Of a stretch of 64,000 bases of DNA, positions 30,201 to 39,539 are shown piece by piece. The notes beneath the pieces were generated by a model, which ran no database searches, was not told the DNA's origin, and saw nothing but the letters and a program-made list of their open reading frames with translations. Source of the DNA: Snodgrassella alvi (GTDB lineage: Bacteria > Pseudomonadota > Gammaproteobacteria > Burkholderiales > Neisseriaceae); assembly GCF_002777855.1 (NCBI RefSeq), contig NZ_MEIK01000028.1:81735-145734 (forward strand), written 5' to 3'. Position numbers and translations under genes: made by a program. The first letter of the stretch is position 1; each line of letters begins with the position of its first letter.

Positions 30201-32288
30201 GGCAAAATTATCTCGTTCTTGCTCACTGGCTTCTTCAGCGGTAGGAGGGGAGTAATAATAATTGAGATTACTTTTACCATTAGAAGTGTAATCTATTAAA
30301 TCAAGTAAGTACACTTTAGCATTGTTATTATCATCGAGAATTTTTATGTTTTCTGGATGTAAATCGCCATGATATAAATTCAAACTATGCAATTGTTCTA
30401 TAGTTTGTATTAATTTGTAAATTATTTTATATTTATTTTTTACATCTAGATTTTTACTTTGGATTTCTTTCCATGTATAACCTTCGATATATTCGCTTAC
30501 TATAAATAAACTACTAGATCTATCCGCAATACCAAATTCTCGAATTGTGGGTAAGTAATCAGGAGCAAGATCTTTAAGTTGAGATACTTGCTTTAAAAAA
30601 TTCAATAAAATTTGTGCTACAGATTTATTGTTTTTATAATGGATATTTAGCCATGCTTTTACGACTTGCCCATTAGATCGATAAACTTCTTTATCATTAG
30701 TAAATTTTAAATATTCTGTGTCTGTATCTTTTGAATATTCAATATTATGGTTATAAGGATGTTTGTAAGAATCTAATTGGTTTTCATCAAATTGAAAAAT
30801 GTATGATTGTTGTTGTGTTCTTTCATTAAAAGCATCGAAAAAGGCTTTTCCATCTATATAAGGCTGTTCTGATAAGGCTTTCCTAAATATATCCGCATAC
30901 CATTCGTTATTGGTTTTGATTTCTTCTGCAAATTTTTTAATGCTATCTGGCAAAATGCTTTTTGAATTAATAATGTGCCATGCTAATACTGTAGCAGAGC
31001 GTATATCCTGAATAAAAGGAGTAGGTTTGCTTATGGGAAAGTATTCAAATGCTAAATCTTTTACCCCTGATACTGATAAAATTTCTCTGATATTTCCTAT
31101 AGTACCTTTTTCAGGGTAATAAGCTGAAATAAAATTGGAAAAAGTAATTTTTTTTGTGTTTGCTATCCATATACTATGATAATTGATGTCACGATGAGCA
31201 ATACCTATTTTATGCAAATCCGCTAATTTGCTTAGCATTAAAAAAACTAATTCCAGTCTTTGTTCTTTACTCAAATTTTTAGCATTTTGTTCAATAAAGA
31301 TATTGAAACTTTTATTTGAAGGCAAATAAGTGAATATGTCTGTATATTCTGAAGTAATATTATCTTTTGAAGGTGGTGATTTGTGATTGAGACAATTATT
31401 AAATAAGTCTTCATTAGCAATTTTAATGTGTTCTAAAACTTCATATTCGCGTTTTATGATGCTATATCTGCCATCTGATGTTTTAGCAAAATCATCGTTA
31501 ATCCGATTAAAATCCCAACGCCGAATTAATGCTAAATCTGTTTTAATATTTTCTGATTGTGCCAAGTATTCTTTATAAATCTCCTTTGGATGAACAAAAA
31601 GGGCATCTTTTTCGGCTTTATATCCGTTGATGCGGTAGAATTGAGACGAAATTCTGTTTTCTTTAAAAAATTCTTCAGCTAAATCAGCTGGGTTTATATA
31701 AGTTGCATCATTTCTAATATTGAATTTTTTTCTAAATTTTTCTTCGTCTTTTAGTTCTAAAAAATATTGTAGTGACATGACATGGTTCTTTTCATCATCT
31801 GGTAAATTTATAAAAGTAGCTTTACCAGTCATGACCACTAAATATTCAATGTAAACACTTGAATATTTGTTTTGTGATTTTTGATTAATTTGTCGCAGTT
31901 TTTCTTTTATAAGATAAAATTTATTTCTTGTTACTGCTACAGGCGATTTACCTCTGTCTTCCTCATTCTGATACCAATGGCCTTTTGAACAACTTATTTT
32001 ACCATTCCAATTTTTTAATTCGATAATAAGTATATTACAATGAGTAAATATTAATAAATCGTATTCACCTTCATTTTTGTTAACAGCAAGTCTAAATCCA
32101 GCATAACCTTTCCAAGATAACTCAGAATAGGTTTGTTGTTTTAAAGATATAAAATCTTTAAGTCTAGTCTTTGAAGATGATTTTTTTTCCTCTTTTATAA
32201 AATTGTTTTCTATGGTTGAAATGGCTTTTATTTCATGTTGTTGTAAGCCTTCATTACATAATTTAATCCATTTTTTTTGATTTATCAT
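27207..32288 (-). CDS. NERD nuclease - tandem protein kinase - superfamily 1 helicase fusion (defence candidate)
   Basis: 1693 residues. Residues about 55-170 form a NERD nuclease-related domain with the PD-(D/E)xK-like residues Asp77, Glu90 and Lys92 in GEYDLLIF and IELKNW. A first kinase-like domain (about 290-470) has HRDINYHS where HRDxKxxN is expected, and its DFG site is lost, so it is probably a pseudokinase. A second (about 560-740) has HGDLHPEN near residue 640 and a DLID metal site, and looks active. The C-terminal half is a Upf1/Dna2-like helicase (COG1112 type): Walker A GPPGTGKTEF near 1112-1121, VIIDEAARS near 1380, GDHKQLPP near 1403, QYRM near 1470, DSYQGKE near 1610, NVALSRA near 1642. 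It opens the two-gene cassette, with a TATAAT at 32327-32332. Kinase plus helicase fusions of this type occur in Mokosh and BREX-like defence. Confidence 0.88.
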   Translation of the reverse strand: MINQKKWIKLCNEGLQQHEIKAISTIENNFIKEEKKSSSKTRLKDFISLKQQTYSELSWKGYAGFRLAVNKNEGEYDLLIFTHCNILIIELKNWNGKISCSKGHWYQNEEDRGKSPVAVTRNKFYLIKEKLRQINQKSQNKYSSVYIEYLVVMTGKATFINLPDDEKNHVMSLQYFLELKDEEKFRKKFNIRNDATYINPADLAEEFFKENRISSQFYRINGYKAEKDALFVHPKEIYKEYLAQSENIKTDLALIRRWDFNRINDDFAKTSDGRYSIIKREYEVLEHIKIANEDLFNNCLNHKSPPSKDNITSEYTDIFTYLPSNKSFNIFIEQNAKNLSKEQRLELVFLMLSKLADLHKIGIAHRDINYHSIWIANTKKITFSNFISAYYPEKGTIGNIREILSVSGVKDLAFEYFPISKPTPFIQDIRSATVLAWHIINSKSILPDSIKKFAEEIKTNNEWYADIFRKALSEQPYIDGKAFFDAFNERTQQQSYIFQFDENQLDSYKHPYNHNIEYSKDTDTEYLKFTNDKEVYRSNGQVVKAWLNIHYKNNKSVAQILLNFLKQVSQLKDLAPDYLPTIREFGIADRSSSLFIVSEYIEGYTWKEIQSKNLDVKNKYKIIYKLIQTIEQLHSLNLYHGDLHPENIKILDDNNNAKVYLLDLIDYTSNGKSNLNYYYSPPTAEEASEQERDNFAVMRMACELLDISWGEESSKFPEIAKVIKLECSDRETGFLSLERFKKALQPTQKNSINIKGQNSDSQDIKIFPDENKLFIVLSLKKDIKNKINIDFYGIGGLFHTVYNLNTQCFDSAKISNTKVQIPFWVKKKSNLSIPFSLEISGNQNFDLTELTKKLLNWPEFNHKISIFKQTNIEQRQLNLTPPCTNDSTNLQHSIDNLSEISFPITNLTHQLSVRNLWTAIISKETDSLPYVKAVIDYKENQNSPKIRHDENNNKWFVFYESGDNRQILDQFRADDKIFVLVKNDKNKERTMGQLDLQFCTSYYLCFKEKPKFINCLKTNPIMYLQNWQTFSSLRRRKKAVERILAGESIISQLPEYFETNCTLPCKNYDIKIGEEEFRLYDRDNGYGEIVTLNSAQRYAFAKLIQNGPLSLLQGPPGTGKTEFIAAFVHFLFTQQNVQKILLVSQSHEAVNTAAERIRKHCQRLKEDISIVRFSNRETAVSTDLQDVFSLNLVGAQREILQATQINRICEIGQILGLSEDYLKLRTELQLNIGKQIKRLERLKKPIPKEEQYDVAENQEYIAESSNLCNQIYEYICFSLEAFIGKNKNIYTDKILLDINKIDTILISLIEILDHYYRISPKQSAQADNLIELTDSMQQALSNEGVNYDEFLARSRQLVIGTCVGIGHDNIEIDQNIYDWVIIDEAARSMSSELAIAMQSAKRILLVGDHKQLPPLYSEEHKKALMEHYDYRKSKEEFEQQFLSSDFQRVFDSPYGQHTCATLKTQYRMAPAIGTLVSNCFYAGELENGRLIKDVPNIYRLIHQHFSSCVTWLDTSNLPNSNEQKKDEHGRLFNEAEADIIIEHLRYLETSTDFKQSDIVLNCLKKGEAAIGIICMYSEQKNLIRKKFNETKWDEQFRQLIKIDTVDSYQGKENRIIMLSITRNNKILQPGFLNSPNRINVALSRAMDRLIIVGATAMWRGKNADLPLGKVLAMMESNEDKLAYSIIKFEKNKQ

Positions 32289-32473
32289 TACTTTTCTCTA
32301 CTTAGCTTTATGACTTGTTCTTTATCATTATATAACTCTTGTATTAAATTTTATATATATTCAAAATGTTAAATTAAAATGCTTATAAATTTTTTATTAT
32401 TAAATTTAGATTAATCCATTAATTTTTATTAGCGTCGCTATGATATTTGGAATTTAATAAAAAATGATAAGTT
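32289..32473. other. AT-rich gap at the glmS 3' side
   Basis: About 185 bases between the cassette start and the glmS terminator. A TATAAT -10 box for the cassette is at 32327-32332 on the minus strand. I see no Tn7-type terminal repeat or transposition gene. Confidence 0.5.
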
Positions 32474-32508
32474 AGAAAAAAGATTGAACAGCAAGATGCC
32501 GTTCAATC
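32474..32508 (-). terminator. Terminator of glmS
   Basis: Arms GATTGAAC (32482-32489) / GTTCAATC (32501-32508) flanked by an A6 run on the plus strand, which is the U tract for glmS. Confidence 0.7.
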
Positions 32509-32537
32509 TATCTTAAAATTATAATTTTAAATAAATA

Positions 32538-34379
32538 TTACTCCACCGTCACCGATTTTGCCAGATTACGCGGTTTATCCACATCCGTGCCGCGTGCCAG
32601 TGCGGTGTGATACGCCAGTAGCTGTACAGGTATGGTGTGAACAATTGGCGACAGTACGCCCATATGGCGCGGGGTGCGGATGACGTGTACGCCTTCGCCG
32701 GCGGTAAATTCGCTGTCTAAATCGGTAAAGACAAACAGTTCGCCGCCGCGTGCAGCGACTTCCTGCATATTGGCTTTGACTTTTTCCAGCAAGCTGTCGT
32801 TGGGTGCGATAACCACTACCGGCATATTCTGGTCTACCAGTGCCAACGGCCCGTGTTTGAGTTCGCCGGCAGGATAAGCCTCTGCATGAATATAGGTGAT
32901 TTCTTTCAGTTTCAGTGCACCTTCAAGGGCGATGGGGTAGTGGATGCCGCGGCCGAGAAACAGGGCGTTGTTTTTGGCGGCAAACTGGTTTGCCCAGCCG
33001 GCGATTTGCGGTTCCAGATTAAGTACATGCTGGACGCTGCCCGGTAGCAAGCGCAATTCGCTGGTGTATTGCTCTTCTTCCTCAGGGGTAACCAGTCCAC
33101 GCATTTTGCCAAGGGTAACCGCCAAACCAAACAAGGCCACTAGCTGAGTGGTGAAGGCTTTAGTGGAAGCAACGCCGATTTCGGCACCGGCACGGGTATA
33201 CAGTACCAGCTCGCTTTCGCGCGGCAGCGCAGATTCCATTACGTTGCAGATGGACAGGCTGTGCTGCATCCCCAGTGATTGGGCATATTTAAGCGCCTCC
33301 ATGGTGTCGAGGGTTTCGCCAGACTGGGAAATAGTTATCACTAATTGTTCGGGGTCAGCGATCACTTTGCGGTAGCGGTATTCGCTGGCAATTTCCACAT
33401 CGGTGGGTATCTGGGCAATGGCTTCGAGCCAGTAGCGTGCGGTTAGGGCGGCATAGTAGGAGGTGCCGCAGGCAAGAATTTTGATACTGCGAATGCGCTC
33501 AAAGATGGCGGCAGCATTAATGCCGAAGTTGGCCGGTTCGAAGCCACCAACTAAAAATACTTCTGCGGTGTCGGTGATAGCTTTGGGCTGTTCGTGGATT
33601 TCTTTCTGCATAAAGTGGCTGTACAGGCCAAGTTCGAGCGAAGCGAGTGACAGTTCGGACATTTTGATTTCGCGCTCTACCGGTTGCTGGTGTTTGTCGA
33701 GCAGCAGGTCGATGCCATCTGTGGATAACTGTACGATATCGCCATCTTCCAAGAATACCACGTGGCGTGTATAGGCAATTACAGCGGAGACATCGGAGGC
33801 GATAAAGCTTTCGTTTTCGCCCAGTGCCACTAACAGCGGGCAGCCCATGCGTGCGGCTACCAGTTTTTCGGGATTATCGCGCGCGATAACGCCAATGGCG
33901 TAAGCGCCCTGAAAACGCTGGCAGGCATGCTGTACTGCTTGAAAAAGGTTGCCATTGCTGCTGTGGGTGTATTCGTAATGAATGCTGTGGGCAATCACTT
34001 CTGTATCAGTTTGTGAGGTGAACTGATAGCTCAATGCTTCGAGGCGGTTGCGTTCGCTTTCAAAGTTTTCGATGATGCCGTTATGGACGATGGCTATCAG
34101 ATTATTGGAAATATGGGGATGGGCATTGGGTTCGGTAACACCGCCGTGGGTTGCCCATCGGGTATGGCCGATGCCAAGGCTGCCTTTTAGACCTGCGGCT
34201 TGTGCGGCTTCTTCCATCAGTTTAACGCGGCCGACGCGACGTACGCGCTCTATGCCATTGGGTGTCCAGACGGCAATACCAGAGGAGTCATAACCGCGAT
34301 ATTCCAGTCGTTCCAGACCGCTGGTTAAAAATTCTACTACGTTATTCTGAGCGCGAATGGCGCCAACTATGCCACACAT
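32538..34379 (-). CDS. glmS: Glutamine-fructose-6-phosphate aminotransferase (isomerising)
   Basis: 613 residues, near the usual 609. The enzyme makes glucosamine-6-phosphate for peptidoglycan and lipopolysaccharide. The start MCGIVGAI gives the N-terminal nucleophile Cys2 of the glutaminase domain (about 1-240). Two SIS isomerase domains follow, with [14 protein letters not shown] (near residue 350) and the C-terminal [11 protein letters not shown]. It has its own terminator. It shares the amino-sugar pathway with glmU 3.7 kb upstream, separated by feoABC. The 3' end of glmS is the standard Tn7 target region and here it adjoins a defence-like cassette. Confidence 0.97.
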   Translation of the reverse strand: MCGIVGAIRAQNNVVEFLTSGLERLEYRGYDSSGIAVWTPNGIERVRRVGRVKLMEEAAQAAGLKGSLGIGHTRWATHGGVTEPNAHPHISNNLIAIVHNGIIENFESERNRLEALSYQFTSQTDTEVIAHSIHYEYTHSSNGNLFQAVQHACQRFQGAYAIGVIARDNPEKLVAARMGCPLLVALGENESFIASDVSAVIAYTRHVVFLEDGDIVQLSTDGIDLLLDKHQQPVEREIKMSELSLASLELGLYSHFMQKEIHEQPKAITDTAEVFLVGGFEPANFGINAAAIFERIRSIKILACGTSYYAALTARYWLEAIAQIPTDVEIASEYRYRKVIADPEQLVITISQSGETLDTMEALKYAQSLGMQHSLSICNVMESALPRESELVLYTRAGAEIGVASTKAFTTQLVALFGLAVTLGKMRGLVTPEEEEQYTSELRLLPGSVQHVLNLEPQIAGWANQFAAKNNALFLGRGIHYPIALEGALKLKEITYIHAEAYPAGELKHGPLALVDQNMPVVVIAPNDSLLEKVKANMQEVAARGGELFVFTDLDSEFTAGEGVHVIRTPRHMGVLSPIVHTIPVQLLAYHTALARGTDVDKPRNLAKSVTVE

Positions 34380-34777
34380 GTTTTATCCTTTTACTACAGG
34401 CTGGTTGCTGGTGTGGCTGCGCGTGTGAAGGGTAAGACTGGCCGCGGCTGTTGTGTATGAGAGATGAATGCAGCGGTCGTCTATTTGGTGCGCAGTGCCA
34501 TGCCTGTCTATGCTGTTTTCAATTGCTTAAGAAGACGATTGTAATGGAAATAGGCGTTTTGCACAGTAATGTTTGTTTGTGCAGGCAGCTGAGTGTTTGT
34601 TTATTTGGTAGAGATGTGGTTGGGTTGTGTTTATGATTTAGAAAAATTTATTTTTATTTATCAATAATGTTGATTTTTTATACGCTGGTCGACGGCGGTT
34701 GTATTTACATGCGGTATGTTGCTGGTATTGATTTATGCTGTCACTTTGCTAATCAATTTTGACTGAATCTGGCTTGT
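34380..34777. other. Gap between feoC and glmS
   Basis: About 400 bases with no gene. It must hold the glmS promoter. I looked for a glmS ribozyme-type structure (known from Gram-positive bacteria) and saw none. Confidence 0.5.
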
Positions 34778-35059
34778 TTAGATGCTGTGTTGTGCGGAGG
34801 AGATGGGGATGGTTTTGCGGGGGCTGCTGACGACCTGATAAATTTTTTTGGCACCATCGGGACAGGCGAAGCAGTTGCTGCATTGGTTTGGACTACATCC
34901 GGGCTGAGTAAGACTAATTTGGCGTATGGTTCCTTTACGCAGCCAAAAGCTGAGTATTTGTTCCATAGCACTTTCCTGTACTTGGAAATGGCGTGCTAAA
35001 TCTTGCAGGCTGGCCTGTCCGATGCTGATAAGGTAATCGCGAATGGCGGTGATGAGCAT
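34778..35059 (-). CDS. feoC: FeoC-like transcriptional regulator or iron-sulfur switch
   Basis: 93 residues. The N-terminal half (about 1-50) is a winged helix of the FeoC type (LITAIRDYLISIGQASLQDLA). The C-terminal half holds four cysteines, GCSPNQCSNCFAC, which may bind an iron-sulfur cluster. FeoC acts on FeoB in the ferrous iron system. It is the last gene of feoABC, 133 bases after feoB. Confidence 0.85.
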   Translation of the reverse strand: MLITAIRDYLISIGQASLQDLARHFQVQESAMEQILSFWLRKGTIRQISLTQPGCSPNQCSNCFACPDGAKKIYQVVSSPRKTIPISSAQHSI

Positions 35060-35192
35060 TTTTTGTCTATCCTGTGCTGTTATGGTTCCTGTTGGTTAGG
35101 TATCTGAATACAAACAGATAGTGACGATAGGGCAGATATCACTATCTGTTTGAGTAAATCTGTTTTAGCGGTTGGTAAAAATGTGCATCTGG

Positions 35193-37517
35193 TCAGTGGC
35201 AGCAGCTGCCTTTGCTATGTGGACAGGTTTTCATGGCTATCTGACAGGTCTGGCGCCGGCTACCGATGATTTTCATGGCACAGATTACGAAGATCAGTAA
35301 AATAGCAACACCACCAATCCAGTAGGAGGCACTGGCCGAACGGCTGAGCTGGTGATACTGGTAGTAGACGGTGGCACAGCTCCAGCCAGTGAGGAATGTC
35401 CAGCCAGCAACAAATAGCATCCAGCGCCAGCCGGCTTCGCGGTAGATGGTACCAAGCGCAGCGGCACAGGGGGTGTAGAGCAAAATGAATATCAGATATG
35501 CCATGGCAGCGGCGCTGCCACCAAAGGAACTTTCAAGTTTAGTTATGGTACGGCTGCTGATGTCCATGTCCTGCTGGACGCTGGCTGTATTTTCGTCAAG
35601 GGCGCTGAAGCCAAGCGGGTCGAGAAATGAGCCGGCCATTTCGCTAAGGTTGGCTGGAATGGTTTTCAAAGCTTTGATGATGCCGGCTTGCAGGTTGAAT
35701 TCTTCCTCGCCACCGTCTTCTTCTGCTTTCATTGAGTAGAGGGAATTGAGAGTGGCGATAACGGCCTCTTTGGCAAAGATGCCGGTGAAGATACCAACGG
35801 TGGCTGGCCAGTTTTGTTCGCTGATACCCATTGGGGTAAACACGGGGGTGATTTTTTGGCTGGCTACAGATAGTACAGACTGGCTGCTATCGGGGTGGCC
35901 AAATGAACCGTCGCTACCAAGGGAGTTGAGCAAGCTAAGAATGGTAACCATCAGCACGATGGCCTGTCCGGCACGGAAAATAAACCCTTTTAAGCGTGAC
36001 CATGTGAGGTAAAGCATGCCACGTAGTGTTGGTAGGCGATAGGCGGGCATTTCCATGATAAATGGTGTGGTATCACCCGGTAGCAAAGTGTGTTTGAGTA
36101 TCAGGCCGGTAAAGATGGCGACACCGATACCGAGTAAATACAAGATAAATACGACACTGGAAGCGTTATTAGGAAAGAAGATAACGGCAAATAAGGTATA
36201 GACGGGTAATCTGGCGCCACAAGACATAAACGGAATCATGCTGATGGACATCAGACGGTCACGTGCGCAGTCTAGGGTGCGTGTGCCCATAATGGCTGGC
36301 ACACCACAGCCGAAACCAACGAGCATGGGCACGAACGCTTTACCCGGTAAACCGATGGCACGCATGCCTCTGTCTACAACCATGGCTGCTCGTGCCAGAT
36401 AGCCGGAATCCTCGAGAAACGACAGGCACAGAAACATGGCGGCAATGACAGGGATAAAGGTAGCTACAGTTTGGATGCCGCTACCGATGCCGTTAGCCAG
36501 TATAGCTATCAGCCATTCTGGTGAGCCAATATGGGTAAGTAAGGTAGAAAAGCCATCAACAAATATTGTGCCAAAAAGAACATCGAAAAAGTCGATGAAT
36601 ACGGAACCGAATTTTACTGCCAGCATAAACATAAGGTACATGACAAACAGAAAAAACGGTATGCCGGTATATCGACCTAGGGTAAAACGGTCGATTTTGT
36701 CGGATAGTGACTGGTTTGCTTCACGTGGTTTTTCGATAACCGTACGGCTTAGCTGGTCAATGGCATCGTAACGAGAGCTAGCCAGTGCGATGTCGATTTC
36801 ATAGTTACACCAACTAGATAGTTCGTCACGACATTGCTGAACAATGTGCTCTTCGTCATTGCTCAGAGAAATAGAACTTTGTTTTAGCAACAGTTCAATT
36901 AATGACCATTGATCGATTTGGTTTACTACACTGTCTGCCGGCAGTTGTGATAGATAGTGGCGGATGATATCACTTTGTTTTTTTCCGAGGGTGTCCAGTT
37001 GCGGGTCAGCAGCTACAGGCTGGCTGAAAGCTTTGCTGATTGCTTGCTGCAATTGTATTAAACCCATCTTTTTCGCTGCAGATATGGCTATGACAGGGCA
37101 GCCAAGCTGATGGGTAAGGGTACTGATATTGATGTTTTCGCCCATGTTTTGCAGGGCATCCATCATGTTGAGTACGACCAGCATTGGCTTTTTCAGATCA
37201 AGCAGCTGAAAGGTAAGGTACAGGCTGCGTTGCAGGTTGGTAGCATCGATTATATTGATAATTAGGGTGTCAGGTTCGTTGAGCACGAATTCGCGCGCGA
37301 TCATTTCGTCCTGTGAGGCTGCCATGTCGAGGTTTTCGATGGCATAAGTACCGGGTAGGTCGACGATTTCTACTGACTGCCCATTTATCTGGGTACTGCC
37401 AATTTTGCGCTCTACAGTAACACCTGGCCAGTTGCCTACTTGCTGGCGAGAGCCGGTAAGGGCGTTAAATAATGTGCTTTTGCCGCTGTTGGGGTTGCCG
37501 ATTAATGCTATTTTCAT
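35193..37517 (-). CDS. feoB: Ferrous iron transporter FeoB
   Basis: 774 residues, the usual size. The N-terminal G-protein domain has GNPNSGKSTLFNAL (G1, about 7-20), DLPGTYAI (G3) and NMMDA (G4). A helical regulatory segment and then ten or so membrane segments follow, with the conserved GCGVPAIMGTRTL motif. The tail is CPHSKGSCCH, a cysteine-rich end. FeoB imports ferrous iron, favouring low-oxygen conditions. The start codon overlaps the feoA stop by one base. Confidence 0.96.
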   Translation of the reverse strand: MKIALIGNPNSGKSTLFNALTGSRQQVGNWPGVTVERKIGSTQINGQSVEIVDLPGTYAIENLDMAASQDEMIAREFVLNEPDTLIINIIDATNLQRSLYLTFQLLDLKKPMLVVLNMMDALQNMGENINISTLTHQLGCPVIAISAAKKMGLIQLQQAISKAFSQPVAADPQLDTLGKKQSDIIRHYLSQLPADSVVNQIDQWSLIELLLKQSSISLSNDEEHIVQQCRDELSSWCNYEIDIALASSRYDAIDQLSRTVIEKPREANQSLSDKIDRFTLGRYTGIPFFLFVMYLMFMLAVKFGSVFIDFFDVLFGTIFVDGFSTLLTHIGSPEWLIAILANGIGSGIQTVATFIPVIAAMFLCLSFLEDSGYLARAAMVVDRGMRAIGLPGKAFVPMLVGFGCGVPAIMGTRTLDCARDRLMSISMIPFMSCGARLPVYTLFAVIFFPNNASSVVFILYLLGIGVAIFTGLILKHTLLPGDTTPFIMEMPAYRLPTLRGMLYLTWSRLKGFIFRAGQAIVLMVTILSLLNSLGSDGSFGHPDSSQSVLSVASQKITPVFTPMGISEQNWPATVGIFTGIFAKEAVIATLNSLYSMKAEEDGGEEEFNLQAGIIKALKTIPANLSEMAGSFLDPLGFSALDENTASVQQDMDISSRTITKLESSFGGSAAAMAYLIFILLYTPCAAALGTIYREAGWRWMLFVAGWTFLTGWSCATVYYQYHQLSRSASASYWIGGVAILLIFVICAMKIIGSRRQTCQIAMKTCPHSKGSCCH

Positions 37518-37756
37518 TACTCAGCCTCAACTACGCCAATAGCCTGTGCTTCGCTGCGGCGCAGGCACAGGTAAAAACCACGGGTTTTGATTTCCAGAGG
37601 GTCGCCCATGGGGGCGGTGCGGATAACAGTAACGTGGCTGCCGGGAGTGATGCCCATGGCTAACAAGCGGCGGCGAAATGGCATAGATTCGGGCAACAGT
37701 CGGGTAATAACTGCCGGTTGCCCGAACGGTAGTTGATCGAGAGTTAGTGTTGACAC
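37517..37756 (-). CDS. feoA: Ferrous iron transport protein FeoA
   Basis: 79 residues. A small SH3-like cytosolic protein that supports FeoB; the pattern LLPESMPFRRRLLAMGITPGSHVTVIRTAPMGDPLEI is typical. Its TAA shares one base with the feoB ATG, so translation is coupled. It is the first gene of feoABC. Confidence 0.93.
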   Translation of the reverse strand: MSTLTLDQLPFGQPAVITRLLPESMPFRRRLLAMGITPGSHVTVIRTAPMGDPLEIKTRGFYLCLRRSEAQAIGVVEAE

Positions 37757-38087
37757 TGCGCTAAACCTTAGGTGGTAGATTTGGTTTGTTGTTTTTATTG
37801 GGAATCATTTTTATTGTGCATGATATTACTTTTGCTTGTTAATTTGCATGCAAGGTTTGCTAAGGGAGTCGCTGTTGTTAAACAGTAATGTCAAGAAAGC
37901 GCTAATGTCTGTGTTGGTTTTGAGGATTATAATTTAGATGTGTTGAATTTACTGCTGCTAGTGTAAGGATATATACAGATTTTTAGTCAGTTTTGGGAAA
38001 GGTGCAAAAAGGAAGATAGAGGGTAGCGCAAGTTGCTCAGCCCATCTGGCTAAGCGAGATGAGCTGAGGCTGACAATGATGGCAGGA
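37757..38087. other. Gap between feoA and glmU
   Basis: About 330 bases. A weak Fur-like AT-rich site (CACAATAAAAATGATTCCC on the minus strand, near 37800-37819) lies just upstream of feoA. A hairpin at 38036-38068 (CTCAGCCCATCT / AGATGAGCTGAG, one mismatch) follows glmU but lacks a U tract. Confidence 0.4.
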
Positions 38088-39458
38088 TTATTCCTGTGGT
38101 TTTTTTTCAGGGCGCTGCCATTCGTTTAAGGTAGTTTGCCGGCTGCGGGCCAGAGTGAGCTTATCTGGCGGGCAGTTTCTGCTCAAAGTACTGCCGGCAC
38201 CGGTGGTGGCGCGGTCGCCAATGGTGATAGGCGCTACCAGCATGTTGCCGGAACCGATGCGTACTTGATTGCCGATGACAGTACGGTATTTATTGACGCC
38301 GTCGTAGTTGCAAGTGATGGTGCCGGCCCCGATATTGGTTTGTTCGCCAATGGTGGCATCGCCCAGATAGGTGAGATGGTTAGCTTTGCTGCCATAGCCA
38401 ATGGTGCTGTTTTTGACTTCAACAAAGTTGCCGATGTGTACGGCATCACCAATCTGTGCCTGTGGTCGCAGACGAGCAAACGGACCAATTTGAGCGTTGC
38501 TGCCGATAACGCAGTTATCTAGGTGCGAGTTGGGTTGGATTACAGTACCTGCGCCAATGGTAGCGTTTTTTATGACGCAGTTGGCACCAATGCTGACGTT
38601 GTCGCCCAGTTCTATGTTGCCTTCAAGTACGACGTTTACATCGATGATGACGTCCTGTCCGTGTTTTAACTGGCCACGTAAATCGAAGCGCGCCGGATCA
38701 CGCAGGGTTACGCCGGCCTGAAGCAGGGCGTTGGCCTGTTGCTGTTGCAAAATCCTTTCTAGCTGCGCAAGTTGAAGCTTATTGTTGACGCCTGCCGCTA
38801 GCCATGAGGTGCGTACCTGTAGGGGATGTACAGGGATTTTATCGTGTTGTGCTAGTGCGATTACGTCGGTTAGGTAGTATTCCTGCTGGGCGTTGTGGTT
38901 TTGCAAGGCATTAAGCCATTGCGCCAGTTTGCGGTTGGGCAAAACGAAGATGCCAGTGTTGGTTTCGCAAATGGCTTTTTCGGCAGCGCTGGCGTCTTTT
39001 TCTTCAACGATGGCGACTACGTTGCCTTGCTGGCGGATGATGCGGCCATAGCCGGTGGGGTTGTCGAGAACGTCGGTAAGTAGAGCGACATCTTCACCAG
39101 CGATACTAAGTAAATCTGCTAGTGTCTGCTGGTCTATTAAGGGCACGTCGCCATAGAGTATCAGGGTGCGTCCGCTGTCTGCCAGATTGGGTAACGCCAT
39201 TTTAACCGCATGGCCAGTGCCAAGCTGTTGGTCTTGTTCGACCCAGTGTACATTCGCCTGAATGCGTTGCCTTACTAGCTCTTTACCATGGCCGATAACC
39301 ACGCTTATGCTGTCAGGGTTCAGATTCTGCGCTGTGTGGATCACCCGTTCCAACATGCTGATGCCGCCTATTTCATGCAGAACTTTAGGCAGACGTGAAT
39401 ACATGCGGGTGCCTTTACCAGCAGCGAGGATAACGATATTTAGGGATGAAGTAGCCAT
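38088..39458 (-). CDS. glmU: Bifunctional N-acetylglucosamine-1-phosphate uridyltransferase / glucosamine-1-phosphate acetyltransferase
   Basis: 456 residues from the ATG at 39458, exactly the E. coli length; the longer frame to 39503 lacks a good site. GlmU acetylates glucosamine-1-phosphate and then makes UDP-GlcNAc. The uridyltransferase domain starts with LNIVILAAGKGTRM. The C-terminal left-handed beta helix shows hexapeptide repeats (IGANCVIKNATIGAGTVIQ onward) and the NYDGVNKYRTVIG active-site region. It uses the product of the glmS step. Confidence 0.96.
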   Translation of the reverse strand: MATSSLNIVILAAGKGTRMYSRLPKVLHEIGGISMLERVIHTAQNLNPDSISVVIGHGKELVRQRIQANVHWVEQDQQLGTGHAVKMALPNLADSGRTLILYGDVPLIDQQTLADLLSIAGEDVALLTDVLDNPTGYGRIIRQQGNVVAIVEEKDASAAEKAICETNTGIFVLPNRKLAQWLNALQNHNAQQEYYLTDVIALAQHDKIPVHPLQVRTSWLAAGVNNKLQLAQLERILQQQQANALLQAGVTLRDPARFDLRGQLKHGQDVIIDVNVVLEGNIELGDNVSIGANCVIKNATIGAGTVIQPNSHLDNCVIGSNAQIGPFARLRPQAQIGDAVHIGNFVEVKNSTIGYGSKANHLTYLGDATIGEQTNIGAGTITCNYDGVNKYRTVIGNQVRIGSGNMLVAPITIGDRATTGAGSTLSRNCPPDKLTLARSRQTTLNEWQRPEKKPQE

Positions 39459-39486
39459 ATATCTATATGTGTATGGATGTGAAAAC

Positions 39487-39521
39487 GGGCTGCAGGTAAT
39501 CAAGTCTGATTCCGGCAGCCC
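39487..39521 (-). terminator. Terminator of the small lipoprotein gene
   Basis: Arms GGGCTGC (39487-39493) / GCAGCCC (39515-39521), with a short GTTTTC tail on the minus strand, 18 bases past the lipoprotein stop. Confidence 0.5.
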
Positions 39522-39539
39522 TGTGTGTTTAAACGCAGT

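Noticed and set aside
32289..32537. Tn7-type ends next to glmS
   Set aside because: I looked for the TGTGGGCGG-type terminal sequence and for tns genes and found neither in this window.
34380..34777. glmS ribozyme upstream of glmS
   Set aside because: No conserved ribozyme core was visible, and it is a feature of Gram-positive bacteria.
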